A stretch of 62,738 nt of DNA from Prosthecochloris sp. (GCA_004028745.1 RAZP01000056.1:1-62738); one strand, 5' to 3'. Positions 1-10,100 are shown, counted from the first letter of the stretch. Notes: a model not told the origin generated them from the sequence alone. A program made the numbers and translations.

Positions 1-825
1 GGCTGTGGTGATTGTATCCCCGGCTGTCCGGAAGGGGCGCTACAGATTATCGACGGGAAAGCAAGACTGATAAGCGATCTGCTTTGTGACGGGCTCGGCG
101 CCTGTATCGGGACGTGTCCCGAAGGAGCTATAAGCGTCGAAGAGCGAGAAGCCGAACCATACGACGAACGCAGGGTTATGGAAGAAAGCATCGTTAAAGG
201 CGGGCCGAATGTTATTGCGGCACATCTGGAGCATCTGAAAGAGCATGGTGAAGAAGAGTATTTGCTCGAAGCATTTGCATACCTCAAGGAAAAGGGAATA
301 GCAAACCCGTTTGAAAAAAAAGCCTTGGCAGATGTTCGCAAACCTCATGGCGCTCATGTTGGGGGCTGTCCCGGCAGTGCCATGGTGGATTTCAGAAAAA
401 ACGGCAACGCGGGGAAGCAGATAGAATCAACCGTAGAACAACCGTCCGAGCTTGCACAGTGGCCGATACAGCTCCATTTGGTGACTCCTCTGGCGCCGTA
501 TTATAAAGGGGCGGACCTGCTTCTGGCTGCTGATTGTACCGCTTTTGCCATGGGGGCATTTCATCCTGCCGTTATGAAAGGAAAAAGCATTGCAATTGCA
601 TGTCCGAAGCTTGATACGGGAATAGACAAGTATGTGGAAAAGCTAAAAGCGATGATCGATCTTGCAAAAATTAACACCATCACTGTCGTGATTATGGAAG
701 TTCCCTGTTGCGGCGGACTTACGGCAATTGTGCAGCAGGCGCTTGACAAGGCCTCCAGAAAAGTGCCGGTAAAAAGGATTGTTATTGGTATCAGGGGAGA
801 GGTTCTGGATGAAGAGTGGGTTTGA
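1..825 (+). CDS. 4Fe-4S ferredoxin-domain protein (5' partial)
   Basis: The frame is open from base 1, so the N-terminus lies outside the window; 274 residues are visible. They begin with a dicluster ferredoxin pattern: GCGDCIPGCPEGA, then CDGLGACIGTCPEGA about 20 residues later, which together can bind two [4Fe-4S] clusters. A ~200-residue domain follows with further cysteines (GGCPGSA, ADCTAFA, ACPKLDTG, VPCCGG). Proteins of this build are common beside hybrid-cluster proteins in anaerobes and are thought to pass electrons to them; that role is inferred from the Hcp gene 550 bp downstream. The stop codon overlaps the start region of the next gene, suggesting co-transcription. The partner is inferred, not shown. 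Confidence 0.8.
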   Translation, partial: GCGDCIPGCPEGALQIIDGKARLISDLLCDGLGACIGTCPEGAISVEEREAEPYDERRVMEESIVKGGPNVIAAHLEHLKEHGEEEYLLEAFAYLKEKGIANPFEKKALADVRKPHGAHVGGCPGSAMVDFRKNGNAGKQIESTVEQPSELAQWPIQLHLVTPLAPYYKGADLLLAADCTAFAMGAFHPAVMKGKSIAIACPKLDTGIDKYVEKLKAMIDLAKINTITVVIMEVPCCGGLTAIVQQALDKASRKVPVKRIVIGIRGEVLDEEWV

Positions 826-1240
826 GAGGGGGCTAATGCTCAAGGATGCGCTGGGTAGCTACAGGGGGTCGGTCGAGGAACTCGACAGAATCATAGATAA
901 AGACCCGGAAAACGCTGAAGCATACTACGACCGTGCAAATGTGAGAAACAGTGCCGGTGATAGAACGGGGGCGATCGGAGATTACACGAAAGCGATTGAG
1001 CTTGGCCTGAGGCCGCGCGAAAGGTATCTCGCCTGTGGAAACAGGGGGATGGCCAAAGCCGACCTGGAAGATGTCGAAGGGGCAATCGAGGATTTCACGG
1101 CAATTATCAATGCCTGTCCGAAAAACAGGCGGATTTTGAGAACAGCACTGCTTAACAGGTCGCTGCTTAAAAAGAGAACAGGGGATTACAACGGGGCTGA
1201 TCTGGATTATCAGCAGGCACTATTAATTAACAACAAATAA
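809..1240 (+). CDS. TPR-repeat protein
   Basis: A 143-residue protein with about three tetratricopeptide-like repeats, for example the segment ending NAEAYYDRANVRNSAG followed by DRTGAIGDYTKAIELG. TPR folds mediate protein-protein contacts, and no catalytic motif is visible. I chose the ATG at 809 because AGGGGAGAGG lies just upstream; an ATG at 836, preceded by GAGGGGG, is equally possible. The gene overlaps the end of the ferredoxin gene by 17 bp, consistent with translational coupling. Its TAA stop lies inside the ATAA target duplication of the transposable element at 1241. A scaffolding role for the redox neighbours is only a guess. Confidence 0.7.
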   Translation: MKSGFERGLMLKDALGSYRGSVEELDRIIDKDPENAEAYYDRANVRNSAGDRTGAIGDYTKAIELGLRPRERYLACGNRGMAKADLEDVEGAIEDFTAIINACPKNRRILRTALLNRSLLKKRTGDYNGADLDYQQALLINNK

Positions 1241-1357
1241 GGGCACCTCAATTTATTGTCATGAGCGGTTCAAGTGCAAGGCGAACGGAGCGCAGAAACC
1301 CTCTACTATCCGCTTAACGAAGCAATTGAAGCGTGGAATAAATAAATCGAGGTGCCC
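1241..1357 (+). mobile_element. MITE-like element, copy A
   Basis: A 117-bp element with inverted ends: left GGGCACCTCAATTTATT, right the complement of GGGCACCTCGATTTATT (one mismatch in 17). It is flanked by a perfect 4-bp duplication ATAA (1237-1240 and 1358-1361). The interior (CATGAGCGGTTCAAG, GCAAGGCGAACGGAGCGCAG, GAAGCAATTGAAGCG) recurs in copies C and D. It sits between the TPR stop codon and the Hcp ribosome-binding site, so the element is probably transcribed as an intercistronic hairpin. It encodes no transposase. Confidence 0.9.
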
Positions 1358-1378
1358 ATAAGACAGGAGGGAGGAAAA

Positions 1379-3007
1379 ATGGGCATGTATTGTGATCAGT
1401 GCCAGGAAAGTGTAAAAGAGACCGGGTGTATAGCACGGGGTGTATGCGGAAAAAACGAAATAACGGCAAAACTTCAAGATACGCTGGTGTATGTGCTCGA
1501 AGGAATCGCATTGTGTGCAGAAGCGGCAGGTGGGAAGCTTCGTCCCGACCAAGGGCGCTTTATCAGCGAAGCACTGTTTGTCACCGTAACCAACACCAAC
1601 TTTGATGACGATGCGATCACCGATAAAATTTTCGCAGCCCTTGCCTTGCGTGACGAGCTGAAGGGTTCGCTCACTGATGTTCCGGACCATGACAGCGTAA
1701 CGTGGGCAGGCCGGAACAAAGAGGATTTTGCTGAAAAAGCGGCAAGCGCAGGTATAGAAGACCTCAGTGAAAACGAGGATCTTCGTTCTCTCAAGAGCCT
1801 TGTGCTTTATGGCATCAAAGGCCTCGCTGCTTATACCGACCATGCAGAAGTGCTCGGGTATGTCGATGAATCGATCTACGACTTCTATGTCAAAGCTTTG
1901 GCGGCACTGACAAAAGAGGTCGATGCCGATCGGTTGACCGCACTGGTTATGGAGACCGGGGAAACGGCGGTCAAGGCAATGGCTCTGCTCGATAAAGCAA
2001 ACACGGAAACCTACGGTAACCCTGAAATCACTATCGTCAAAACCGGGGTGCGAAACCATCCCGGTATCTTGATATCGGGTCATGATCTGCGTGACATGGA
2101 CGAGCTGCTCAGGCAAACCGAAGGAACCGGTATTGATGTCTATACGCACTGTGAGATGTTGCCGGCACATTACTATCCGGCGTTCAAAAAGTACAGCCAC
2201 TTTGTCGGCAACTACGGCAGTTCCTGGTGGTCACAAGACAAGGAGTTTGAGTCGTTCAACGGTCCGATACTGATGACGACCAACTGTATTGTTCCGGTGA
2301 GAGAGTCTTACAAGAATCGCATGTTCACTACCGGTAACGCAGGATATGAAGGTGTCAGGCATATTTCCGCACCGAAAAACCCTGGGTCTAAAGATTTCTC
2401 CGAAATCATTGAGCTTGCCAAAACCTGTCCACCGCCGAAGGAGATAGAAAACGGTGAGATTGTAGGCGGCTTTGCGCACAACCAGGTTATCGCGCTTGCC
2501 GACAAAGTTGTCGATGCGGTGAAGTCCGGAGCCATAAAACGTTTTATCGTCATGGCAGGCTGTGACGGTCGTCAGAATACAAGGCAGTACTACACCAGTG
2601 TAGCGGGTGCATTGCCTGAAGATACTGTTGTTCTCACTGCAGGCTGCGCCAAGTACCGGTACAACAAGCTGCATCTCGGAGACATAGAAGGGATACCGAG
2701 GATGCTCGATGCCGGACAATGTAACGATTCCTACTCTCTTGCTGTCATTGCGCTCAAACTGAAAGAGGTTTTCGGCCTTGACGATATCAACGACCTGCCG
2801 ATATCCTATGATATTGCGTGGTATGAGCAGAAAGCTGTTGCAGTCCTGCTTGCTCTGCTTTTTCTTGGTGTCAAGGGTATCCGTCTCGGCCCGACGCTGC
2901 CAGAGTTTCTAACTCCCAACATAGCTTCGGTGCTGGTAGAGAAATTCGATATCAAACCGATCGGTACGGTCGACGGTGATATCGAGGCCATGATGGAAGG
3001 GAGGTAG
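1379..3007 (+). CDS. hcp: Hydroxylamine reductase (hybrid-cluster protein)
   Basis: A cytoplasmic iron-sulfur protein of 542 residues that reduces hydroxylamine to ammonia and, in studied bacteria, acts as a high-affinity nitric oxide reductase. The N-terminus has the cysteine spacing C-x2-C-x8-C-x5-C (C5, C8, C17, C23) typical of class I Hcp from strict anaerobes, which carry a [4Fe-4S] cluster. Later conserved segments (GHDLRDMDELL, THCEMLPAHYYP, NCIVPV, TGNAGYEGV, CDGRQNTRQYY, GCAKYRYNKL) supply hybrid-cluster ligands. The ATG at 1379 was chosen over an upstream GTG because GGAGGGAGG precedes it and the cysteine motif starts there. The gene is bracketed by two copies of the same MITE family. 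Confidence 0.97.
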   Translation: MGMYCDQCQESVKETGCIARGVCGKNEITAKLQDTLVYVLEGIALCAEAAGGKLRPDQGRFISEALFVTVTNTNFDDDAITDKIFAALALRDELKGSLTDVPDHDSVTWAGRNKEDFAEKAASAGIEDLSENEDLRSLKSLVLYGIKGLAAYTDHAEVLGYVDESIYDFYVKALAALTKEVDADRLTALVMETGETAVKAMALLDKANTETYGNPEITIVKTGVRNHPGILISGHDLRDMDELLRQTEGTGIDVYTHCEMLPAHYYPAFKKYSHFVGNYGSSWWSQDKEFESFNGPILMTTNCIVPVRESYKNRMFTTGNAGYEGVRHISAPKNPGSKDFSEIIELAKTCPPPKEIENGEIVGGFAHNQVIALADKVVDAVKSGAIKRFIVMAGCDGRQNTRQYYTSVAGALPEDTVVLTAGCAKYRYNKLHLGDIEGIPRMLDAGQCNDSYSLAVIALKLKEVFGLDDINDLPISYDIAWYEQKAVAVLLALLFLGVKGIRLGPTLPEFLTPNIASVLVEKFDIKPIGTVDGDIEAMMEGR

Positions 3008-3078
3008 TGCATGTTACGTTCATGTTAACATCTGTGTGTCTGTCGAGTATACGCGCTACATTTTCCGGTACACATAAA

Positions 3079-3220
3079 GGGCACCTCTATTAATTTGTTG
3101 CGCACCATGATTACGTCGTTGGGCGGTGCTCGAAATCCTCATGTACTCTGTGTACACTCCGGTTTCTGCGCTCCGTCCGCCTTGTACTCAAGGCGCTCAC
3201 GACAATTAATAGAGGTGCCC
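3079..3220 (-). mobile_element. MITE-like element, copy B (inverted)
   Basis: A 142-bp element with ends GGGCACCTCTATTAATT and its exact 17-bp complement, flanked by TAAA on both sides (3075-3078 and 3221-3224). The interior is in the opposite orientation to copies A, C and D; it contains the complement of the shared CCGGAGTGTACAC / GTACATGAGGATTTCGAG core. It lies between hcp and the outer-membrane protein gene. Confidence 0.9.
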
Positions 3221-3254
3221 TAAAATTCATCATGCAAATAACAAAGGAGGAGGA

Positions 3255-4097
3255 ATGCCGGAAAGTTGTTGGAAAAAGATCGTGTTATTCTGCAGTTTGT
3301 TTTGCGTCTCTTTCGACCTTGCTGCTGAGTCCGGGCTTCATCAAAAACACTGGGAAATAGGGCCGGAAGTATACCATGCAGCTTATGAGGAGCCCGGTGT
3401 AATGAAGGAGGAAGGGGTTATGTACGGATTAAAGGGTGCAATTGAGTTCCACGACATCATTCCCGGTCCAGTTAACATGCTCAGGGCTGAGGCCAGCTAT
3501 ACATGGGGTGAACAGGACTATACCTCTGACTGGACAGGAGATATTGACGATATTGAAACCTCTGTTTTTGAGGTGCGAGGTTTGCTTGGCCGCGATATAC
3601 AGTTCTCAGGTGGTGTTCTGACGCCTTATACCGGTTTCGGGTATCGCTGGAAAAAAGATCATGCAGGCGGTATGGTGTCCACTTCCGGGGCATTGGGGTA
3701 CGACAGAGAATCGAACTATTATTACAGCCCTCTCGGGATTGCCGTGATGGCTGACCTCGAAAAAGGCTGGTCAATAGGGGGGAGTTTTGAGTATGATCTT
3801 TTCTGGGGCGGTACCCAGAAAAGTTTTTTCAGTGAACTGCACCCGCTGAACAGTGATCTTGAAAACGATCAGAATGACGGCTATGGCCTGAGGGCGTCCC
3901 TGAGAATAGCCAAGGAACTGGATGAAACATTTCTGATCGTACTCGAGCCTTTCTGGCGGTATTGGGATATTGATCAGTCTGAGCCAGGCGTTTATGACGA
4001 ATACAATGCTTTTCTTGGCAGGGTTGTTCAGAAAACAGGATATGAACCTGAAAACAGCTCTACCGAGTACGGAGTGAACATCGTTCTGCTTTTCTAG
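3255..4097 (+). CDS. Putative outer-membrane beta-barrel protein
   Basis: A 280-residue protein with an N-terminal signal peptide (KK then IVLFCSLFCVSFDLAAES, cleavage probably near residue 24-27). Alternating hydrophobic/polar stretches rich in aromatic residues and glycine follow, ending in NIVLLF; a terminal phenylalanine is the usual outer-membrane insertion signal. No enzyme motif is visible. AAGGAGGAGG lies directly upstream of the ATG. I do not recognise a specific family. A structural or porin-like role in the outer membrane is inferred from the signal peptide, strand pattern and terminal residue. Confidence 0.7.
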   Translation: MPESCWKKIVLFCSLFCVSFDLAAESGLHQKHWEIGPEVYHAAYEEPGVMKEEGVMYGLKGAIEFHDIIPGPVNMLRAEASYTWGEQDYTSDWTGDIDDIETSVFEVRGLLGRDIQFSGGVLTPYTGFGYRWKKDHAGGMVSTSGALGYDRESNYYYSPLGIAVMADLEKGWSIGGSFEYDLFWGGTQKSFFSELHPLNSDLENDQNDGYGLRASLRIAKELDETFLIVLEPFWRYWDIDQSEPGVYDEYNAFLGRVVQKTGYEPENSSTEYGVNIVLLF

Positions 4098-4161
4098 GAA
4101 GCGGTTACGACTGCATTTTTCGTGTTTTCCCCTTCCTTTTTTTATACCTATCAGCAGTTTT

Positions 4162-4198
4162 TGCCCGGTAAAAAGACATTTTTATCCGGGCATTTTTT
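4162..4198 (+). terminator. Rho-independent terminator
   Basis: The stem TGCCCGG...CCGGGCA, extended by A/T pairs, is followed by TTTTTT. It ends the transcript of the outer-membrane protein gene. Confidence 0.75.
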
Positions 4199-4364
4199 CT
4201 GGGCCAAGATGTAACGCTTTGTTTTCATTCCTGTAATAGCCCCTCAACATTCAATCGATAAATTTAAAGCCGTTTTTAGAAGGAACGTCAGTTTCTTCCG
4301 GGCTATGAAAACATTGCCTGTTTTTCCTGTTTTTGTCAGCAGCTTTTTATAACCTAATCATGGA

Positions 4365-5879
4365 ATGAGAATCATGCAGAACATTAAAAAAGGCAGAGGT
4401 TTTTTCCGCAGGCTGGTGTTGGGGCTTATGATGTCGATGCTTGTTGTGTCGATATCCGGTTGTGATGATGATGATGGTCCTGATGTCGTTAATCCTCCGT
4501 CAGCCAGCGACAAAACACCCAAGTACATTTTCTTCTTTATCGGTGACGGTATGGCGAGCCCGCAAGTCAATATGACTGAAGCGGCTCTTGCCGATCCAAA
4601 CTTCAGACTGGTTAACGGGGCTGTCACGCTGGGTGCAATGAATCTCCAGCATTTCCCAATTGCAGGTATGGCCACTACCCATGCTGAAGACCGCTACATT
4701 ACCGGTTCAGCAGCAGCAGCTACGGCCCTTGCGACAGGCAACAAAACATCTATCGGCACTATTTCGAAAAATGTCGCCCATACCCAGGACCTGAAAACCA
4801 TGGCGGAAATGGCAAAAGAAAAAGGTATGAAAGTGGGTATTGTTTCCAGTGTGAGCATCGATCATGCGACTCCTGCATGTTTCTACGCTCATGCAAACAG
4901 CAGAGGCGAATATTACAACATTGCAAGCCAGATGGATGAAAGCGGTTTCGATTACTTCGGCGGCGGTTATGCAAAAGGTGACTTTCCAAGCAAAGGTCCT
5001 GGCGATATCGATATTCAGATGCAGAATGCAGGGTACGAAATTGTCGATAACCTTGGAGCATTAAAAGGTGTCCAGCCTGGTCAGAAGTGCTGGGCATATA
5101 CCGACTACGATGGTTCAGCCGCGCTCTTTTACGAGATCGACCGTATGGGAACTAATCACATTTCCCTTGCCGAATTCACTGAAGAGGGCATCAGGCTGCT
5201 CGACAATCCAAACGGTTTCTTCATGATGATTGAAGGCGGTAAGGTTGACTGGGCGTGTCATGCAAACGATGTTGTCAGTGCAACGCATGACATGGTTGCT
5301 TTTGACGATGCTATCGGTATAGCTCTTGATTTCTACAACAAGCATCCTGACGAAACACTCATCGTCGTGACCGGTGACCACGAATGCGGCGGTCTCTCTC
5401 TTGGCTATGCCGCAACCGGGTATGATACTGCTTTCCAGCTTCTGAAGTACCAGGACATTTCTTTCCAGGAATATACCGAGATAGTTGAATCATGGAAGGG
5501 CGGTGGCAAGACCTTTGCTGAAGCTCTTGAAAGCGTGAAAGAGCGTTTCGGCCTTGGAGATGATACTCTTGACCCGGCACTTGCACTGAGTGATTATGAA
5601 AGGGATCAGCTCGAACAGGCTTTCAATGACAGCATGAACGGCGGTTTCGACCGCAGTGACGAGGAAGTGTTCCTGAAATACGGTCCGTATTACGATCCGT
5701 TTACCGTAACCGTTACACATATTCTCAATCAGAAGGCCGGTGTAAGCTGGACAAGCTACTATCATACCGGTGTTCCAGTCCCTGTTTATGCTATCGGGGC
5801 GGGTGCAAACAGCTTCAGCGGTTCCTATGACAATACCGATGTAGCCAAGAAGATCATCGATGCAGGAGAACTTAACTGA
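4365..5879 (+). CDS. Alkaline phosphatase, lipoprotein
   Basis: A 504-residue PhoA-superfamily phosphomonoesterase that would release phosphate from organic esters outside the cytoplasm. Residues 15-33 form a lipoprotein signal peptide with lipobox SISGC (C33), followed by four aspartates that may act as a retention or sorting signal. Catalytic signatures are present: FIGDGM (D61, metal), TGSAAAATALATG with nucleophile S115, EGGKVDWACHAND, and VTGDHECGG for the second metal set. The TCYHTGVPVPVYA-like region near the end (YYHTGVPVPVYAIG) supplies the last metal histidine. Terminators lie on both sides (4162, 5917), so it is probably monocistronic. I saw no clear Pho box upstream. Confidence 0.92.
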   Translation: MRIMQNIKKGRGFFRRLVLGLMMSMLVVSISGCDDDDGPDVVNPPSASDKTPKYIFFFIGDGMASPQVNMTEAALADPNFRLVNGAVTLGAMNLQHFPIAGMATTHAEDRYITGSAAAATALATGNKTSIGTISKNVAHTQDLKTMAEMAKEKGMKVGIVSSVSIDHATPACFYAHANSRGEYYNIASQMDESGFDYFGGGYAKGDFPSKGPGDIDIQMQNAGYEIVDNLGALKGVQPGQKCWAYTDYDGSAALFYEIDRMGTNHISLAEFTEEGIRLLDNPNGFFMMIEGGKVDWACHANDVVSATHDMVAFDDAIGIALDFYNKHPDETLIVVTGDHECGGLSLGYAATGYDTAFQLLKYQDISFQEYTEIVESWKGGGKTFAEALESVKERFGLGDDTLDPALALSDYERDQLEQAFNDSMNGGFDRSDEEVFLKYGPYYDPFTVTVTHILNQKAGVSWTSYYHTGVPVPVYAIGAGANSFSGSYDNTDVAKKIIDAGELN

Positions 5880-5916
5880 CCGGTTGAGGGAATACCTGAT
5901 ACTTTTATGAACATAG

Positions 5917-5953
5917 CCTGGGAGAGCCGGAGAATGGCTCTCCCGGGTTTTTT
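5917..5953 (+). terminator. Rho-independent terminator
   Basis: The perfect 12-bp stem CCTGGGAGAGCC / GGCTCTCCCGGG (one G-T pair) is followed by TTTTTTA, 37 bp after the alkaline phosphatase stop. Confidence 0.85.
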
Positions 5954-5968
5954 AGTTTCCTTATCGTT

Positions 5969-7105
5969 ATGAATCGTATGTTTCTAAAAAAAGCCGATGT
6001 TTACTTTGTTGTCTTTGTTGTTCTCACATCTGTTATTCTGTGGTTTCTTCCGACAGGCTTTGAAAACCCGGATCTGAGAAAAAATACTCTGCGTGAGAAG
6101 GCTGCTGTGATCAGTGTTGATGACAGCGACCTGAAGCGGTTCGGGCTTATTCTTACAGGGGAACAGAGCATGGAGATCGAAATCCTTTCAGGAGAATTCA
6201 AAGGCCGAAGGGTGAAAGCATCCAATGTCCTGATGGGGCAGATGAGCGTGGACAAGCTCTTTCGTAAAGGCGACCGTGTACTTGCAGTTCTGAAAATAGA
6301 CGGAGAGACCGGAGAGATCATTAATGCCAGAGCTGCTGAGCAGTACCGCGTCGATATCGAGCTGGTTTTGTTTGCTTTGTTTGGATTGTTTCTTATCGGC
6401 TACGCGCGGTGGACAGGTTTCCGTGCACTGCTTTCTTTCGTATTCACGGCACTTGCCATATGGAAAGTGCTTATTCCCCTGTTCCTTAAAGGGATTCCTC
6501 CTCTTCCGGTTTCTTTTCTCATTGTGTCAGCTACGACATCGATCATCATGCTGCTTATTACCGGTTTTACCAGAAAGGGCGCTGTAGCGCTTGCCGGAGC
6601 TATCAGCGGGGTAGCTCTGACGGCGGTTCTCGCTATTGTCTTCGGTGCATTGTTCCGTGTTCCAGGCACAGCAAAGGATTTTGCGGAAATGCTGCTTTAC
6701 AGCGGTTTCTATTCGCTGAGGCTTACCGATATCTTTCTTTCGGGTATTTTTATCTCCTCAGCCGGTGCAGTGATGGACATGGCTATGGATATAGCTGCGT
6801 CTCAAGCGGAAGTTGTTGAAAAAAATCCGGGAATAAGCCGCAAGGAGCTGATTGTTTCCGGATTCCGGGTCGGGCAAGCCGTGATCGGGACCATGACAAC
6901 GACCCTGCTTTTTGCTTATTCAGGCAGTTTCACCTTTGTGTTGATGGTGTTTATGGCGCAGGGGACACCTATGGAGTACATTTTCAACATCAGCTACGTG
7001 GCCGCAGAAATCCTGCTGACACTGGTCGGCAGTTTCGGGCTCGTTCTTGTGGCACCTGTAACCGCAATGCTTGGAGGGTTTATCTATACGGCAAGAAGAG
7101 TTTAA
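5969..7105 (+). CDS. YibE/F family membrane protein
   Basis: A 378-residue integral membrane protein of the YibE/F-like family, whose biochemical function is not established. The first membrane segment is at residues ~10-30. A small soluble beta-rich domain follows (~40-125, containing GEFKGRRVKASN and KGDRVLAVL), then about seven membrane helices from ~127 to the end. The conserved family core FVFTALAIWKVLIPLFLKG and the DIFLSGIFISSAGAVMDMAMDIA stretch (written here in part) are recognisable. The start is the ATG at 5969 right after the preceding terminator. A bidirectional terminator separates it from the convergent RTX gene. Confidence 0.85.
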   Translation: MNRMFLKKADVYFVVFVVLTSVILWFLPTGFENPDLRKNTLREKAAVISVDDSDLKRFGLILTGEQSMEIEILSGEFKGRRVKASNVLMGQMSVDKLFRKGDRVLAVLKIDGETGEIINARAAEQYRVDIELVLFALFGLFLIGYARWTGFRALLSFVFTALAIWKVLIPLFLKGIPPLPVSFLIVSATTSIIMLLITGFTRKGAVALAGAISGVALTAVLAIVFGALFRVPGTAKDFAEMLLYSGFYSLRLTDIFLSGIFISSAGAVMDMAMDIAASQAEVVEKNPGISRKELIVSGFRVGQAVIGTMTTTLLFAYSGSFTFVLMVFMAQGTPMEYIFNISYVAAEILLTLVGSFGLVLVAPVTAMLGGFIYTARRV

Positions 7106-7140
7106 AAACCACCCCATATTTGGGATATGGGGTGGTTTTT
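7104..7140. terminator. Bidirectional terminator
   Basis: A perfect 16-bp stem (AAAAACCACCCCATAT and its complement) with a 5-nt loop. The A and T flanks make it work in both directions, between the convergent YibE/F and RTX genes. Confidence 0.9.
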
Positions 7141-7144
7141 ATCG

Positions 7145-10100
7145 TCACATGATCAAGGCATAATTACCGGTTTCCTCGACAATATTTGCTTCGGTCATCA
7201 ATGTCCCGTAAACGGTGACGGTTCCAAGAGGGTCACCCTCCAGCGAAGACATGGTAATAACCGTCGATTCAGCTTTTCCGTTGCCGTTCAGATCAACATG
7301 TTCAAACTCGAGGTTGACAGAGAACGAGTCCGGGTCGTTGTCGTTATCAATAATCATGACCGAATCCTGCTCAGACTGTGAGAAGTCAGATATGAGATCG
7401 TCACCATTGAGGGGTTTGAAGTAGAATCTGTCGGTACCGTTTCCCCCTTTCATGGTATCATTGGCATTGTCGTCGAGGGAGACAAGATGATCGTTGCCAT
7501 TCTGTCCATAAAGCAGGTCCGTCCCTCCTCCGCCGAGCAGAATATCATCGCCTTCGCCGCCGTAGAGAAGATCGGTTCCATCGCCGCCGATGAGGATATC
7601 ATTACCGTTTCCGCCATGGAGATAATCATTGCCGCTCTCCCCATACAGTACGTCATCGCCGTTATAGCCATAAAGTCTGTCATCGCCATTGCCGCCGTAA
7701 AGGTAGTCGTTATCGTTGCCTCCATTGAGATAATCGTTCCCGTTTTCACCATACAGCCGGTCGGCTCCGTTCTGTCCGTAAAGATGGTCGATCCCCTCAC
7801 CACCGGAAAGCGTATCATTTTCGTTGCCTCCGTAGAGCCTGTCATCACCCTCTTCACCAGCCAGTACATCGTTGCCATCCTGTCCATACAGCCGGTCATT
7901 GCCGCTTCCACCGCTTAACGTGTCATCCCCGCTTCCTGCATTGAGATAATCGTTTCCGGTTTCACCATAAAGCTGGTCGTTGCCAGCATGCCCGTAAAGG
8001 TAGTCATCCCCCTCTCCGGCATACAGCTTATCGATGCCGTTGCCGCCATAGAGCCGGTCGTTGCCGGCGTTTGCAATAATAGTGTCATCACCGTCATCAC
8101 CGCTCAGCTTGTCGTCACCGCCGAACGCTACCAGCATATCGTTGCCGGCACCTCCATACAGCCGGTTGTGTCCTTCTCCTGCATCAAGAACGTCATTGCC
8201 GTTTCCGCCGTGCAGATAATCGTCGCCCTCACCGCCGGACAGTTTGTCGTCATCGTCCTGTCCGTAAAGATAGTCATTTCCGGTACCACCTTGCAGGGCA
8301 TCAGTTCCGGCTCCCCCATAGAGCCTGTCGTCTCCGCTGCCTGCATCAAGGTGGTCGTCCCCGTTTCCTCCGTGGAGGTAGTCATTGCCCTCTTCGCCGT
8401 ACAGATAGTCGTTATCATTCTGGCCATAAAGGTAGTCGGCTCCCGTTCCGCTGTAAAGAACATCAGTTCCGGCTCCACCATAAATCTTGTCGTCACCGCC
8501 ATTGCCGGTAATGGTATCGTTGCCGTCATCGCCGCTCAGGGTATCGTTGCCGTTCCCTGCGGTCAATTCATCGTCACCGCTTCCGCCGTACAGCCGGTTG
8601 TGTCCTTCTCCTGCATCGAGAGCGTCATTGCCGTTTCCGCCGTGCAGATAGTCATCACCCTCGCCGCCGGACAATTTGTCATTGTCATCCTGTCCATAGA
8701 GATAATCATTGCCGGTGCCGCCTTGCAGGGAGTCTTCTCCTGAACCACCATAAATCTTGTCGTCACCGCCATTGCCGGTAATGGTATCGTTGCCGTCATC
8801 GCCGCTCAGGATATCGTTGCCGTCCCCGGCATTCATTTTGTCGTTGCCGCCTCCACCGTAAACCCTGTTGTCTCCGCTGCCGGCATCGAGTGCATCGTCA
8901 CCGTTTCCTCCATGGAGGTAGTCATTACCTTCTTCACCAGTCAGCGTGTCGCTGCCGTCCTGTCCATAAAGATAATCATCACCTTTGCCGCCATAGAGAG
9001 TATCGATTCCGGTGCCGCCGTAGAGTTTGTCGTCGCCGCCGTTTCCAGTAATGATATCGTTACCGTCATCGCCGCTTAAAACATCATTACCGTCCCCGGC
9101 CGTTATTTCGTCGTTTCCGCCGCCACCGTACGCCTTGTTGTTCCCGCTGCCGGCATCGAGAAGGTCATTGTCGTTTCCGCCATGCAGATAGTCATCGCCG
9201 TCTCCGCCATAGAGTTTGTCATCGCCGTCCTGCCCGTAGAGCTTGTCATTGCCATCACCGCCATCAAGTTTGTCTGCTCCTGCACCGCCGTAAAGCTTGT
9301 CGTCGCCGCTGCCTCCGGTAAGAGTGTCATCGCCGTCATCACCGCTCAGCACGTCGTCGCCGTCCTCTGCGATAAGCATATCATTTCCGGTTCCGCCATA
9401 AACCTTGTTATTTCCGCTGCCGCCGTGCAGATAATCGTCGCCCTCACCACCATGTATATAATCACTGCCTTCCTGGCCTGCTATGATATCGTTACCTTCC
9501 TGGCCATAGAGTTTGTCGTCGCCATCTCCCCCGGCAAGGATATCATTACCTGCGCCGCCCAGGAGGGTGTCATTGCCATCACCTCCATCAGCGAAATCAT
9601 CACCCGCGTCAAGGTAGACTTTATCGTCCCCTTCTCTTCCGTAAACTTCTTCAGCATGATTCAGCCCCCTGATGACATCGGCATTCTCGGAACCGTAGAT
9701 GATCTCTTTGTCCAGGTAATAGTAGTTCAGCCATGTAGCCAGCTCGCCGAGGTTTGCGTTCTGATCCCCGTCTTCATTCAGTATATAGTCCCCTTCAATT
9801 TCAAACCCGAGATGATAAATCCCGTCGGCAACCGTGTTGATGAGATTGTCGCCCCGGAACTGTATGTTGCTGCCGTCGTTCTGGACGAGGTGGAATCCTG
9901 TTTCCTCGCCGTTTTCATCATCCCCGTGCAGCTCAACCCACTCTTCAAGATGGTGTTCGCGGATATAGGCATTGATGGTTCGCACATCATCGACCGAGAT
10001 GTTCCCATCATCGGCAACACCGGTATTTTCAATGGCTTCGATGATGATGCGGTTCATTGCATTTGCATAATCCGCACCTGCATTGATATCGTCGGCATCT

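Noticed and set aside
7500..9600. Tandem-like DNA repeats resembling a repeat array or CRISPR
   Set aside because: The periodicity is 27 bp in frame and encodes RTX nonapeptides; there are no unique spacers and no cas genes.
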